Assembly (NCBI GenBank): GCA_029531795.1
Contig: JAPEIS010000011.1
Span: forward strand, 1,240,001-1,304,000
DNA length: 64,000 nt
Source of the DNA: Sclerotinia nivalis
Lineage: Eukaryota; Ascomycota; Leotiomycetes; Helotiales; Sclerotiniaceae
Direction: 5' to 3'
Under the pieces are notes generated by a model. That model was not told the DNA's origin and did no database searches. It worked only from the letters and a program-made list of their open reading frames with translations. Each line of letters starts with the position of its first letter. The stretch's first letter is position 1. Position numbers and translations under genes: made by a program. Positions 1-12,863 of the stretch are shown here, piece by piece.

Positions 1-2
1 GC

Positions 3-1721
3 GGTCAATATCTTGGCGGCCAACACGCGAATAGTCATAACTTTGACGGTCTTTCTTACAGCAATCAAGCCGTCAATAATCCGTCCGAAGATAGAATCGA
101 ATCACTACCTCCTCAATCTCTTCTCAATATTTCATCCGATATTCCATTCGAACCTTCATTTGAACCTTCATCCAAAGCGTTGCATCTTGTCAAAAATCAT
201 CCAGAGTATTCACAACTTTTTAGTGCAAAAGCACTGATCGATTTTCTTGTAAGGTACGATCCAGTTGCTGGTATTCCTTACACATTTGATGTACAAACTG
301 TCCACTTCGAACACTTTCCATATTCGACTAAGCATTGGGAGTTTGATTACAGATCCTCTGATAATCAGGAGAGATTCACATTTACTCTTGCACGAGAAAC
401 GGAATTTATTCTCCCAATTGATCAAGCGGAGGCTTTGGCATACTACGTTTCTGAACTGGCTTCTATACTATATCCTGTTGAATTAAATATTTATTTCAAG
501 TAAGTTTATTAAATGCCATTCTGAATTCCGTCTAATCTTATATTAGTATGCTACCTCAACATTCTCTCAGGCCAAGAGCCGCAGGAGCCAAAGAAGAAGT
601 TTTGATCATCGTTAAGCCCCGTGAAGGGGTAAATCATTCAACTTACAAACACGACTGCTGTATGCTTCTCAAAGTCTTTCCGGGAGATTTTTGTGAGGAG
701 CTTGGAGTATTGACAAACGTAGAAATCGCCATGAAAAAGCAGAAAATGGAGGTTCAAGATGATCCTTTCGGAAGACGTGTAAGGAAGGCGATAAACCAGG
801 GAAGCCCATCTCCCATTGCTTTTCTAGCAGAGGTAGAACACCCATTCTGTGGGAAGGCGGTCGATGTGGCATTTTTGACTGGATGTAGAAAGGAATGGTG
901 GGCTCTGGAAATAGACTTCTCTAACACGTGGTTACAAATCCATGATAGTTCTTATCACTACCTTGCTGTCGACCCTAAATTCAAATGGGTCTCTTTTTTG
1001 AGAATAAGACCGATGAAGGACCCTAATGATTCAAGCGATCCAGAAACAGTCGACACTTATGTTCCCGCTCTTTCTGGGATGTACAGCAGCCAGGGAGCGC
1101 CCAACAGAGTCTGTATGCACGATAAAAAGTTCATTCTTGGGGAAGTGACGTTCAGAACTTTCTGGGTGGATCAAGATTCGAGCGAAATTAGGTTTGAAGA
1201 AAAGGTATGCATTTTTGTCTATTGGTTCTAGATTCTTGGTATTGACATTTATATATTAGTTTATCCAAACATCTGATGGATCCGTTGGACGTGATATTGA
1301 TGGAAACGCGATAGATAAGGATTACAGAGAATTTATGCCTCATCTTAAGGATGAAGATTTCATTGGAGGGGTGCGTCCTGCTGAAGGAAGGTTCAAAATA
1401 GCCTGTAAAGAACTTTTTTCTATGGCAAAATTTATCGAGGCTAAACTTGGGGCCGATTTCGAAGAAAAAAAGAAGCAACAGGAAGCTAAGGGAGGGGCGG
1501 AGGAGTGCTTCAAGAAATCACAACAACGGATAGAAGAATTGAAAAGAAATACATCTTGGCCCCCCATGCCTTCGGAAGGGTGTTCGAAAAGACAAACAAG
1601 AGCATCGGCGCCAGGACCAGTGTCACCGCTAGAGCAGATTTTACAAGAAACCGCTTTACTCAATATTCAACGCACTGAACGAATTCATCAAGAACGCGGT
1701 TTATCCTCATCGGAGGCTTGA
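3..1721 (+). CDS. Hypothetical protein, 5'-truncated by window edge; exons <3..499, 547..1204, 1260..1721
   Basis: The reading frame is already open at the first bases, so the start lies outside the window. Two introns (500-546 and 1205-1259, both GTA..TAG) join three exons with matching phase. The product has a middle region rich in W, F and Y with alternating hydrophobic stretches, and ends in a charged Lys/Glu-rich segment (about 1440-1530) followed by a Pro/Ser-rich tail. I see no signal peptide, membrane segment or catalytic motif, and I do not recognise the family. The only upstream in-frame start candidate inside the window is a TTG, so an internal start near 180 is unlikely. The gene model is strong because three independent frames join cleanly. 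The function is unknown. Confidence 0.75.
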
Positions 1722-4059
1722 AAGGGTGGAGTGGTATAAGATGAAAAGAATTAAACTCATTGATACCGGTACCGACCCTTATGAGTTCAAAAGCAAACAA
1801 TGGGCTGAAAGTAACGAACCTTCAATCGCAACTACCATCACTTGACACCACTTACATCACACGACTTTAGGTCACCAAGGGAATGATTATGGATTTGGGA
1901 TATTACAACATTCATGCATTCTTGCATCTCTTTTACGGTGTTTCAAGGAATGATACTGTCGGTACGCCATGTGACCAACCTCACAAAGGGAGCCGTACCA
2001 CTAGCGAACTCTAGCCCCTTCCCCTTCAATATGAATAGCCTCCTCTCCTCTTTTCATAGTGTAGCAATCAAGAATGAATAAAACACAATACCAAAATTGT
2101 ACTATGCAACTGGCACCACCAAAGTGATAGCAACAGATACCCATGGGCATGTATATGATACCACTATTTGGGGAAACGGAGCATTGCACGAGTTAGCTAT
2201 AGAGCAGTTAAAAGCACGGGTTGCATGCACTTGAAGGGTTTCTCTTTCTATTTTTTCATTTTCTATTTTTTCATTGTCCTGAGATGACATATGTATTTAA
2301 TTTAGTACTTTTCAAGTACGAGTACTTGTCAATCACCACTGAAGTGTACTAATACCACCAGTTTTATAGTGAGTACTTGTTAATGGATAGTTCTAGGGTA
2401 GTAAGGTTTTATATGTCTATTATACCCCTAGTGATTGGCTACACCCCGCCTTAATGCTGTAAAATATATTGCGTGTTGAGATTTAAGCCATAATAGAACT
2501 AGCAAAGCCACAAGTGGCGCATACCTGTCTGTATACAATAAATGGTTTAAGCAAAGTATATTTTAGCCCCTTATTATATACTTGCAAGGCCTTACCCAAC
2601 CGAGAGTGGCATTTCATCCTGGCCTCTTGGTCTTGTCTGCTCCTCTCTTGAATCATGCCATAGAAGGGGAAAGTTTGCCCCTTTGGGTAGAATAACAAAT
2701 TCTGTGTTATGCACATCACAATGATTTCCTTGTTATCTTCGCACAGCCGCCACCATATGCATCTTGTCCGCCTCACGTTTCATCGCATCAAAGGCAATTC
2801 TCTCACATTGATTGATATACTGGCATAATATGTCAATATTGTCAAAGCACCAATCCCCTGCCAAGCAAGATGCTAGCCCCCGCTAAAACAAAACAACCGT
2901 TCTAAAAGCTTAGAAAACGGGAGATGAGCAGACCGTTTAAGTGGGGACCCGTTACCAATCACATTTTTATAATATTTTCTTTACTTCATCCTAAGCGCCG
3001 ACGCTGCGCTTTGTTCTTCTCCCCAGATATATGATATGTCGAAAGATTCTCCGTCGCGATGTGTCCACCTCTACTCATTTTGATTCCAAATTAGTGTCCC
3101 CGGTTGACAGGCCTGATCAAGTGTAGTAATGTCTACAAAGTGACAGAGGGAAATGCTCAGCATGGGGTCTAGTGATCTTTTACCTAGAGTAGCTATGGAG
3201 ATATTACGCTCCAGATTAAAGGGTAATCATTGCTAGCTAGACTGTTCTTCGTGGAGGACTTTGCGGACTTTACAATTATTATTTTCCTTCGATATTTTGT
3301 TTTGCTAGTGGCAAGGTTGTTCCTATCACCATCACTTTATTGATGAGATTGGAAAGAATCGTCTGATATTCAACAGTATCTTGAACTAAACATAATCTGA
3401 CGTCTGACATTTTAAATACTACGATATCTCGCACGTTTCATCTTGACAAGCATTTGGATAATCGTCGGCTTGTTCAGGGATCCCCACTTAGCCCTCCTTA
3501 CTGCCAATTATATACCTTCAATTTCTAAAAGGGAGTTGGCTTTACTTGAATAAGTCCTCCCCGTTCATGATTTAATGAAAATGTCAAGTAAATATCATCT
3601 GAATATCATGTGATATATTGAAAATATGTAAAATTCGAATATCATCTCTAAAAGAAATAGATTTTGAAATATAGCTTAATTTCTTTAACTATAATAGCAA
3701 TGCTGTGAGTTCGGGTTCTTCGGGTTCGTTGAAATCACACAACATTTTATGTATTTCATAGCATAAAATTTTGAGGACCAAACAAGGGGAAGAACTATTC
3801 AAGGAATTCAACTCCCTGAAAATAAGCATACGCGGCGATCGCACCGTGTTCCCCATAGTGGTATACATGGGGTTCCTGATTGTCGGGTTCGAACTTTGAA
3901 GATAAAAAGCCAATATATTTTCCGTTTATCACAATCTCTACCATCACTCATCATCATCCACACTCTTTTCTACTCATATATTCACCAGTTTATCCAAACT
4001 CTCATTCGCATTTTTGTCATTCATTGTCCAGTCTAGCATCTCAATACATAAAATCGAAA
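1722..4059. other. Intergenic stretch, no supported gene
   Basis: Only short ORFs without recognisable domains are seen. A short AT-rich stretch at 2290-2380 contains several copies of agtacttg / caagtact in both orientations. A minus-strand ORF at 2483-2776 looks protein-like in composition but has no motif I can name. The last 200 bases are pyrimidine-rich and lead into the cutinase start, as is common in fungal promoters. Confidence 0.6.
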
Positions 4060-4821
4060 ATGAGGACCTCAACCCAACAACTCTTGTCACTTCTCCTCCT
4101 CCCTCTCTCCGCCCTTGCCGCCCCAACAGGTTCCATTGAAGCCAGAGCATGCAAAGCCGTAACGGTCATCTTTGCTCGTGGAACAGGTGAGATCGGAACT
4201 CTTGGTACTGTAGTCGGACCACCCTTCCTCGAAGCCTTGCAATCTACTCTTGGTTCATCTGCAGTCACTATGACTGGCGTCGATTATCCAGCCGATGTGG
4301 AAGGATTCTTGGAAGGTGGAGATGCTGCTGGCAGTCAGACTATGTATGTTTTTTTTATCTCCCTCTCTAGTCTCAGATTACGTCAATATTCTTTCTCCTC
4401 CATAAATAGCTAACACATCACCACCACAGGGCCACAATGGTCACGTCGACCCTAGCCAGCTGTCCAAAAACTAAGATCGTCATGTCCGGTTACTCTCAAG
4501 GAGGCCAACTCGTGCACAACGCCGCCAAACTTCTCCCAGCCGCCACCATGTCTAAAGTCAGCTCTGCCGTTATCTTCGGCGACCCAGGTTCGTACCCACC
4601 AACTCTTTCCACAATTCACAATACAGCATCTTAAACTAACACAACCCCCTTCAGATAACGGACATGCAGTCCAAGGTGTCTCATCCGCTAAAACAGATAT
4701 CATCTGTCACGCCGGAGACGATATCTGCCTAGGTGGCGATTTGATCTTAATTGCACATCTAACGTACGGAATGGATACGACGGCCGCAGCGGCTTTTGTG
4801 AAGAAAGCTGCGGGGTTGTAG
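4060..4821 (+). CDS. cutA: Secreted cutinase, 202 aa; exons 4060..4343, 4430..4587, 4655..4821
   Basis: Cutinases hydrolyse ester bonds of the plant cuticle polymer cutin. The three exons join in phase (introns 4344-4429 and 4588-4654). The N-terminus is a signal peptide with a Leu run and an ALA-APTG cleavage region. The serine-hydrolase triad is visible: Ser117 in GYSQGG, Asp169 in CHAGDDIC and His182 in IAHLTYG. The FARGTGEIGTLG segment near residue 50 is the usual cutinase block that supplies the oxyanion hole. The length is typical for the family. The ATG at 4060 is chosen over the in-frame upstream start at 3880 because it gives a clean signal peptide and follows a pyrimidine-rich leader. 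The resemblance to Botrytis CutA is from memory, so the symbol is tentative; a close paralog is possible. Confidence 0.93.
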
Positions 4822-6488
4822 TTTGAGGATTGGGATATAGATGTGCGGTGTTCATTGGTAGGGTGGAGTTTCTGACGATGCATATGATGTATTATTTTTA
4901 TGGACATCGTTTGTTCTAATCTAGCGTGGAGTATTGCGTTTCAGAGCTTGTTTGGTTGTAATTAATTAATTCACTTCTTTTTCTTTTCTTGCTAGTTTTT
5001 CCTTTCTTGCCTCTTTTCTTTTATATCAATTGATATTTCCTCGAATTCTATCACGAATCATCTCTCTGCTTGGAGAAGGTTTTCCGTTGGAGAAGGTTTT
5101 CCGTTGGATAAGATAGAATTAAAGACTACTGGAATAGATTAAATCAGACTAGATGAGATTGGTCGGCAGGGAAAGCTCATTTACTTTTCGCTTCTCGTAT
5201 AGGATTTATATTATTTGTTTCAATACCATTTAGGCGATGTTTTAGCGCTCATCTTTGTGTATATATATATCATTGTATCTACGTGCATTGCACGCCAAAA
5301 TACTTAAAAGCTAATTTGACAATGGATTTGGAATTTGAGTTTAACTTTATTTGCATTACTCCGCTGTTCATAATTTCGACGCTTTTAGAGTAGTGAGTTC
5401 TTCAGTATCTATCTATAGAAAATAGAAGGAATCATGAGATAATGAGATGGATATAATGAATATATCAATATCGAGAGAGATCTATATCATAAAATGTAGA
5501 TTTTTCTCATGCATGATTTGTTAGACCCATATGTGGTAAGATTGCGAGGGATTGAGTGAGGATGGCCTGGAGATCTGGATAGTTGGGGTGATGAAATCGG
5601 GGTTGTGTGTATTGTGTACTGTGTATAATCTCAAAAGAATCCATTGGAAAGGTTATAATATAAATATTAGTATAAATTCCACTAAAAAATTCTATAGCAG
5701 CCTATCTGGAGACCTTCAGGCAAATTCCTATTCGGCATTTCAGATCTTTTCGAAGAGTTATTTCCTACTAGAAATTTCCATCTAATCATCTCAAAGACTT
5801 ACTTACCCAGTATCTCTCTCCGGAAATTGAATTCATAACGAGTTCATAGCCCATTTATTCATGGAACAGGAGATTTCTTATACTAAGTAAGATTACACGG
5901 AGTCTATCCTCTCTAACTTCCCCATTAGAGAATCTTCACACCGCCAATAGAATTCAAAGATCCTTCCAAGCTTCCTCTCCATTAAACTGCACATTCTCAG
6001 CTCCGGCACGGTGCTTAGATTCTACCGTTAATCGAAAGATGGGTAACTAACCACGCACCACACACCATACGCAAGTTAAACCCAATCCCGTGATATCAAA
6101 ATATCATAACTGTGAAACTCTTCACCGTTTCTCTTTCGCATGTTCTGAATAGTCACGAATATTACTGGGTATCTTGGCAAGTTCGGAGGTTTCTTCTTTA
6201 GTCTGTATCTGTATCTATATCGCTTGTGTGTGTTCGCTGCCGGTAGCTGCGGTGTGGAAATGCAACTTAGGACACGGAGGCTGGAGAACTTGAGAAGTAA
6301 ATTGCAGTGAAATTCTTGAAGATCTGTTCTTGAGTAGTTCCGATATTTATTCATGTGAATTGATGTTGAAGGGTCTGTGATATATACCCAACGAAGACGG
6401 TGAATTCTCCGCTCCTCTCCTCCCCCTGGTGTGATAGAAATTCGTCCGAAGGCTGCTTGCAGAATTCCTCGTATAGATTACGTATATA
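4822..6488. other. Intergenic stretch, no supported gene
   Basis: No gene is supported. A perfect tandem duplication of a 17-base unit (ggagaaggttttccgtt) sits at 5072-5105. Otherwise the sequence is AT-rich, with scattered tiny ORFs that show no domain. Confidence 0.55.
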
Positions 6489-8002
6489 TTATAGGTTGCG
6501 ATACCAGAAGTCGATATAGAGTGTATGCCACTCGTAAAAACTCAGAAATGGGATTAAATAGTTATTCTCTATATTTAAAGTTCCATTATCATATAGATCG
6601 CCATGCCTTGCTTCATACCCCCGCAGCGCCGTTTTGTTAAAAGACTTTTCCATCCTGTTTAGGTAAAGAAATAATCGTAGAACATGCTCAGTGTAATACT
6701 CCACCAGAACTTCTCGAGAGCGGTAACACCGTCAGATATCTTCACATGGATAATCTCATAGTACCAATTGTTTATGTTTTTGTGACCTGGGTCGTTTAAT
6801 AGTCGTAATGTACGAAAATTTGACATGTCTAAAAGTCTTGAGTCGCCACTTCCCACCCGTAGAGCTCCAATTATACATCCCTTTCCCAAATATAAGATCT
6901 CGTACACTCAATCGAAGGTCTGGTATACCGTGTGCTCGTCCCAGATTATCGAGTTTTTCGGCAATGTTCACGAATAATTGCTCATTGGCCTGAGGAGTGT
7001 AAAGATCTAGATCAAGAACTAGGGCGGTAGTAGTACGTAGGCATTCCATCATTCTACATAATGAGCAATTTATTTACTAAACTATTTTCAATGATGGGGG
7101 GAATAATAGAAAGTCTCTGTGAGAAGATAGGCAAGATTAGACTGGTACCTTTCTCAACGTCGTGAGATACACAATTCATGAAATAAATTACATACCAAAC
7201 TCATACTAAGAAGCTTGATAACTAAGATTCCTCAATGTTCGGATGTAAATATGACGTTCAAATGATCTCTCGGGCTTGTACCCTAGAGTTTCAGAAGTAG
7301 TGCATTCGGAAGTCAAAGCAGGATGAGTTAAATATCAAAAAGGGCCAACAGGGCGACATTTATAGATCCTAGCATCTTCGAAGTTACAAAAGGATATTGA
7401 TATTGGCAATATTTGAGCCCAGAATACCCAGATCACCTTGATACCCCTCAAATCTAGACTACATAAGTTTCTGAAACTCGGAATATTCGGCCACTCATGG
7501 TTTACAGGAAAAATGTCTGGCTGAAAAGTATGTGCATTCTTGTGAAGCTCGATGCAGATATCCGTAATTTTATCAACATGAATATAAACTGGGAAGCCAG
7601 GAAGTATGCTGATGTTAAATCAAATCAGTCTAAGACCGGCAGAAATGACAAGGGGTCAACTACCAAATAGAACAACTTTTGAAATTTTGCATTTTCTCCA
7701 TACACATGGGAAAGCAAGCCCAACTGGCCTCCCTAATTGGGGTCTAATCGGCGTGTGTGACGGAGTTGTGTCTCACTAGGAAGTTGGGGAATGGCCTGTA
7801 GTTATCGATACTTCCATTGAAGTCCGTCTCCATCTGTCAATTCTGGTAAAACGATCTCACGGTAAAGCACAGGTCCGAAGATCTCATTGAGAGTCTTCTT
7901 TGGTAATTGCTGGTCAGCGAGCAATATCCACAGGAGATAACTCTCCATGATTTCGAAAGGATTGAGAGAATTAGTACGTAGTATAGCTCGTAAATAAACC
8001 AC
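6489..8002 (-). pseudogene. F-box/LRR-like gene remnant, frameshifted
   Basis: On the minus strand several adjacent segments encode text typical of fungal F-box family proteins, but in changing frames. The first (about 8002-7802) contains ESYLLWILLADQQLP and NEIFGPVLYREIVLPELTDG. A second, after a plausible intron ending at 7589, reads DKITDICIELHKN and then NIPSFRNLCSLDLRGI (about 7588-7400). A third (7052-6756) contains LVLDLDLYTPQANEQLF and RAHGIPDLRLSVRDLI. A fourth (6907-6659) contains KISDGVTALEKF, after which the frame changes again to LVEYYTEHVLRLFLYLN (6704-6489). Some frame changes could be introns, but at least the one near 6710-6730 has no room for one. I therefore infer decay. 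The family name rests on general resemblance only. Confidence 0.4.
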
Positions 8003-8538
8003 AAAAAGGCCTCTTCAACCAGTTACAATGATGAGAAAGCAGGATATTATTTCACTTGACCGACCAGCGTGTTTTTTAAGCCACCGGTAGTGGCTAACGA
8101 CCACGTTGATAATATTTCGCAAATTCTCATAATCTGACGAGAGAAGGGCAAACGTAAAGGCTGCTAGAGGTTTGTTGGCTGCTGTCTCAAATTGGTTTAG
8201 GTTCGAATCCTTACCACGACGCTGACCAATCAGAATATGTCAATGTGTGACAGCCACATGACCTGCGATCAACATTCATCAATCCTTCCCAAGCGCGCGG
8301 TAAACATTTATCTTGGTCAAAGACCTTCGCACCTATATCAAGTGAAATATGACCTCTAAACTTGGTCCTCGTACATACTTGGGATCTATGATTGAGGCTG
8401 GGTAGAGTACCTGTGTATATCGACCTCGCCGAAGATGTCGACCAACAATCCTTTTAATCTACACACATCCTCGAACTCGTATTCTACGGAAAACGGATGA
8501 TCTTTTTAATTGCATGGTCATGATGAAGAAAATTAAGC
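8003..8538. other. Intergenic/promoter stretch
   Basis: No coding sequence is supported. A tRNA-like B-box word (ggttcgaatcc, near 8200) is present but has no matching tRNA fold (see rejected items). Confidence 0.5.
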
Positions 8539-10177
8539 ATGGGGAATTGTTGCAGCAGTAGAAAACAAAAAGAGCAATTACCTCGTCCCCCTCCAGGACG
8601 TAGACGTTATTCTTTAGGCAATACTTGTAAGTCTTTTATTGGTCCGTTGATGAGTGTTAGTCCTGATACCAACATACTTTTCAGATAATACTTACCGTAC
8701 AAACCCTGTATTGGAACTACTGGAAGAAGAATACCAAAGTAATAGGAATTTGGAAATAAAAAAGAAAGGCAGGCCTAGGCGCGAGAAGTACGATTTGGAT
8801 GGAGTTATAGGTCCCAGACGAATTGAAGCATGGGAAAGTCGCGGTAACAGTCGCTCTGGGGTCCGTCAAAGAGCTGTTCGAGGTGCTGGTAGATCACGCG
8901 CAATTCGTTCCTCAAAATCCCGCAAGAAAACCAAGACACGTAGAAGGAAACGGATGGATTTCATCGAAGATGACGAAGAGTGCAGTGATAGCGAAGACAG
9001 TGAAACCGAGACCAGTGATGATGATAGTGATAGCGATAGCGACGATGATTCTGGAATTGATCACCGAAAAATGTCAAAGTCTGTCAAACGTCGGCGAAAT
9101 CAACAATCGCGTAGGAAACGACCTGGGAAAAGAGAAAAAGTAATTGATGAAAACGAGGATGAGGACGAGTACAAATTTTTGGAAGAGAAAGATGACAATG
9201 ATGACGATGAAGAAGAAGAACAGGACGAGGACAGCAAAAATGATAAACGGAAAAATAAGAAGAAGAGCAAGAGCAAGCAAAACGCCAAAGAAAATTCGAA
9301 TAAAAGAGTAAGGGCAAAAATTAAGCCAAAATCAAAGGTCAAAAAGCTGGTAGAAGATGACAAAATTGCTCTTTTAGGGACAGAGGATGATGACAATGAT
9401 GACGAAGTTAACGATGCGGAGGACGAGGATGAGCAAGGAGATGCATGTAAGCACCCCCAAAATCAAGCGTCTGAAACAGAAGAGAGAACGAAGGGAAAAG
9501 AAATCGAAAAGCCAAGTCCTTATCGATGGACAAACCCCTCGCCAATATTCGACAAGAACAAGAGTAGTATCTACCAAAGAGCCAGAGCGAAAGGTTCAGA
9601 CCGAGAATCTATTCGCCAACTCGAAATCCAACGTCATCGTAAAAGGCGAGAACGGGAATCATCATCTCTCAAAAAACCTAAAAGGTCAATTTTAGAAGAC
9701 ACTGGTGATGATGATTGGACCGACACAGACGCATCTTCACTTGCACCCTCTAAACGATCTGGAAGTACTTCTTCCAGATTATCCTCACTATTTGGCCCAC
9801 GAAATCGAAGTTTAACTCCAGAACCAACATCCCTTTTGATGTCTCCCATATCACCACTCACTCGACCTTCCATTTCATCGAGGACAGGAGAAACCACTTT
9901 TGGCGCTACTGTTATTAGGACATCACCTCTACAAGAGATTGTGTCCGCCGACTCATTACCGGCAAATCCTGAACCAAATGATACTATTATAACACCACCT
10001 CCTCCGGCGGTACATCAACGAGCCTTTTCACCTTTGCCCAAAGCGAGTGATCCATGTATGGAGGGAATGAAGAAAGTCATCTTTATGAGTCGCGGTAAGA
10101 GAAGCTCGATAAAGCTAGTGCCTTCGGATGGGAAACTTACAGATTCGGATGATGTTGAGATTATTCTTACGAAATGA
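8539..10177 (+). CDS. Highly charged protein with MGNCCSS lipid-anchor N-terminus, 526 aa; exons 8539..8626, 8685..10177
   Basis: Exon 1 encodes MGNCCSSRKQKEQLPRPPPG and joins exon 2 in phase across a short intron (8627-8684, gtaagt..ttcag). Gly2 with Ser at position 6 fits the N-myristoylation consensus, and Cys4-Cys5 could be palmitoylated. The rest is low complexity: Arg/Lys clusters that look like nuclear localisation signals, Asp/Glu/Ser tracts (about 8980-9050, 9140-9240 and 9380-9430), and a Ser/Pro-rich C-terminal third. There are no catalytic motifs. Without exon 1 the protein would look like a generic nuclear basic/acidic protein, so the start choice matters. The intron and phase support it, and the only ATG-free alternative is inside the intron. 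I do not recognise a named family. Confidence 0.72.
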
Positions 10178-11847
10178 AGAGGAGTTGTTGATAGGAGAGA
10201 GATAGAGTAAAGTATTTTAATATCTGAGTATTGTATTACGTCTCTTTTTTGTTTTCGTTTTGTCATTTCTTAAGAATACGAGTTATTCCATGTGGAGAGA
10301 TGAAAGCTGAAAAAAGAGGAAACTAGTGTACCTAATGGCAAGAGCTGCAAAGTGGAGTTTGGGTTTGATTTTATATATACCCTTTGCATACATTGTGTAG
10401 CATCAATATAACACTTGTTAAAATCTGCTTAGTTTACTTAATTGATGGAACACAAGGAGTTGACGCGATGAACAAAATGGATCGCACAGCAAAACACACT
10501 CCAGCTTCCAAATCTCTAGCTCGAAAGACCATTTTATGGTCAATGCCCATTTCCATGTACCCATCTGTCTATCCACCTTCAAACGTCGAACATAAATATA
10601 TCGATGCGTTCAGTACCTACCATCTCCATAATAATAGGGATGCGATGATTCAATATCTGTATGTGGTGTATCCTACGAACCTGTAATTTATTTACAAAGC
10701 CAAGATTGAATCAGATTGGAATTGGGTAAAGATTATGTTTTAAAAAAGAGCGGTACTGAATATAAAAATATCATGAATTGGATCTGGAATAGAGGATTTA
10801 TTAATCAAACAAAAATAAAAACTATCTGATAATCAATGAAACAATAACAGAATTCGAAGTGGAATTACTTTTACGAATTTGTAATGGGATGTAGAGTCTA
10901 AGAAATGCTTTAAGAAGCATTTCAAAGCGGATTGTCTTTACGAATTTGTGTGGGAATAGAGCTTGAGAAGGAAAGCGTTGTATTAACGATTGATAGGGTA
11001 TCTTTGGAGTGCTGATATGTAGAGTTTTTATGATCCAATAATATGTATAATCTATAAGTATATTGAATTGGAAATTTATAGATAGTTAAGGGGAATAATT
11101 GAGGATATACGAAGGTTGGGATAGAATCTTATATAAACGGATTAGAGATAAAAGAATACTTTTGGTATTTTACTTTATCGAATATATAAAAGCAGTATTA
11201 CAGTGACGGAGGAATTCTCAAATGAAGGGGATGTTTTTAGTAAGTTTCATTTTTGTACAAAGTATTTGATAAATATTACAATAACGAATAAACTTTGATA
11301 AAGGTTATTTTATGATGCTTATGTATGATACATTTTCAATTCTTGGTATTATCGATTATAAACTATACATTGAGGGAATAGATTTTGTAGATTGTATTTT
11401 GGTTAATGAACTGGAAATGCTGTGTTTTATATTGTTTGATTAGGGATTAAGATATAGCAAAGCTTGCAAGATACAGTTGGTCTTATTGTATAGGAGAGAT
11501 CTAGCAAGGTAATGCAAAACGATATACAAGTTATAGAGTATAGCATATAATAACAACGACAATGATACTATCTATACAATTTGAAAGGACGGATATATAT
11601 ATCGATTTATAATAAAGTATAAAACAATTGGCAATAAAGATACTGGATAGGTTTAAAAAGTAAATAAGATAATGGATATAGAAAAATTGTTTTTGCTTAA
11701 GGATAATTTTCTCAAAGGATATTGAGATTGATATTTAGTATTTAAAAAAGCATAATAAGAATTGATTACTCTTACTTATATTTGTAATCTCACTGAATAT
11801 ATTGTAAAAGACTCATAGATTTGCAAATATAATATTATCTCTGCCCA
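10178..11847. other. AT-rich intergenic DNA grading into repeat island
   Basis: No gene is supported. An open frame at 10384-10686 has no domain. From about 10700 the base composition becomes very AT-rich with dense stop codons, as in the RIP-mutated elements that follow. A near-repeat sharing tttacgaatttgt occurs at about 10870 and 10935. This stretch may be the unrecognisable 5' part of the LINE described next, but I cannot translate any reverse transcriptase from it. Confidence 0.45.
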
Positions 11848-12700
11848 ATGTACAAGACCATCAATCTGGCGATCCTGTATGAAGAGTCCAAACTCAAGCC
11901 CCCAGAAATTGAGCTAAATCTAGTAATCCAAGTTTATATAATATATATTGCAAGATTAGATTTATATCATTCTTTACTTATTAGAATCAAGATTATAAGA
12001 TCATTACAAAATCGGATCCCTAGCTTTCGCTTTGCTAGATTTATTTTAATATTATTATTTGCCGAACAAATCAATCCATTAACCTTTTCCCTTTGAGAAT
12101 ACATCAAGATCTATCTTCAAATAGAAGTATATGTTTTCAGGCCTTTGGAAAAATCAAAAGTTCAAGCAACGATTGATTTCAAGATCTTTTATACTATCAT
12201 CCCAAGAAACGATATATAGATCTTCTCGGATAACTCAAAAAGCGAAACCAAAGATGAAATTACAGAAAACAGATATATTATAACTCAATTCGAAACACAG
12301 ATAATTCGGCATTCCTTTTTATTAGGTTCGAATGTAAAGGTCTTTAATACAAAAGCAATTACAGTATTATATAAAACCAAAACTACTATAGCTTCCTCCT
12401 ATACAAAACTAACTTCAGATCTTTAGATCTTCCTGGATAATTACGAAATGATACTACAATTAGAATCCTATTTCAATAAATCCTTTCAATCTGTTTTTAA
12501 AGAATTCACAAATCTTATACAAATATAAACCTTCAAACCCCAATCATTATACCTTCCGTCTAGAGCAATCCGTATCCGATAGATTTCAAAGCATCTCAAT
12601 ATCCCTGGGAATGAAATTGCTAATAAAGTTGCAAAAAAAAGAATAACTCTTTTATCTCCTTCTAATCTAATCTGCACTTTAGCTTCTCTAAAACGATTGG
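11848..12700 (+). mobile_element. LINE fragment 1 (RNase H region), RIP-decayed
   Basis: Translation, with stops, shows the C-terminal half of a fungal non-LTR retrotransposon polyprotein. There is a linker block with YKTINLAILYEESKL, ending at about 12096. A ribonuclease H domain follows: a SDNSKSE strand at about 12225 (family consensus SDGS), an ASSYTKL helix, then HLNIPGNEIANKVAKK at about 12595. The reading continues towards LASLKRL, where it is interrupted at 12700 by element A. The first recognisable codons are near 11848; the true 5' end is not visible. The frame contains several TAG/TAA codons where C-to-T or G-to-A changes would explain them. Confidence 0.7.
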
Positions 12701-12863
12701 TGTTACGGGTTCATCTCCCTTCACCTGCACGTGATCATGTGTGCCTTAGGCACACATGCATACACTCACTTCTATATAGTCAGGTCACCTTCTTGACCTT
12801 CTTCTCCTCCTTGTAGTACAACAATAGATCAAACCTACATATACCTTTTCCTTCATCATGATA
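12701..12863 (+). repeat. 5' LTR of element A
   Basis: This 163-bp LTR aligns end to end without gaps to 19290-19452. The differences I found by eye are all transitions (C/T or G/A), in both directions, consistent with RIP acting on both copies. Confidence 0.93.

Noticed and set aside
5072..5105. 17-bp perfect tandem duplication
   Set aside because: Only two units in intergenic DNA; too little to call a functional repeat.
8169..8226. tRNA-like B-box (ggttcgaatcc) near 8200
   Set aside because: No matching acceptor stem, A-box or anticodon arm could be folded around it, and the T-stem has mismatches.
9074..9396. Minus-strand Ser/Phe-rich frames opposite the charged-protein gene
   Set aside because: They are complements of acidic and basic codon tracts and have no independent support.
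8654..10177. Start of the charged-protein gene at 8654
   Set aside because: 8654 lies inside an intron (8627-8684) with good donor and acceptor. The spliced start at 8539 keeps phase.
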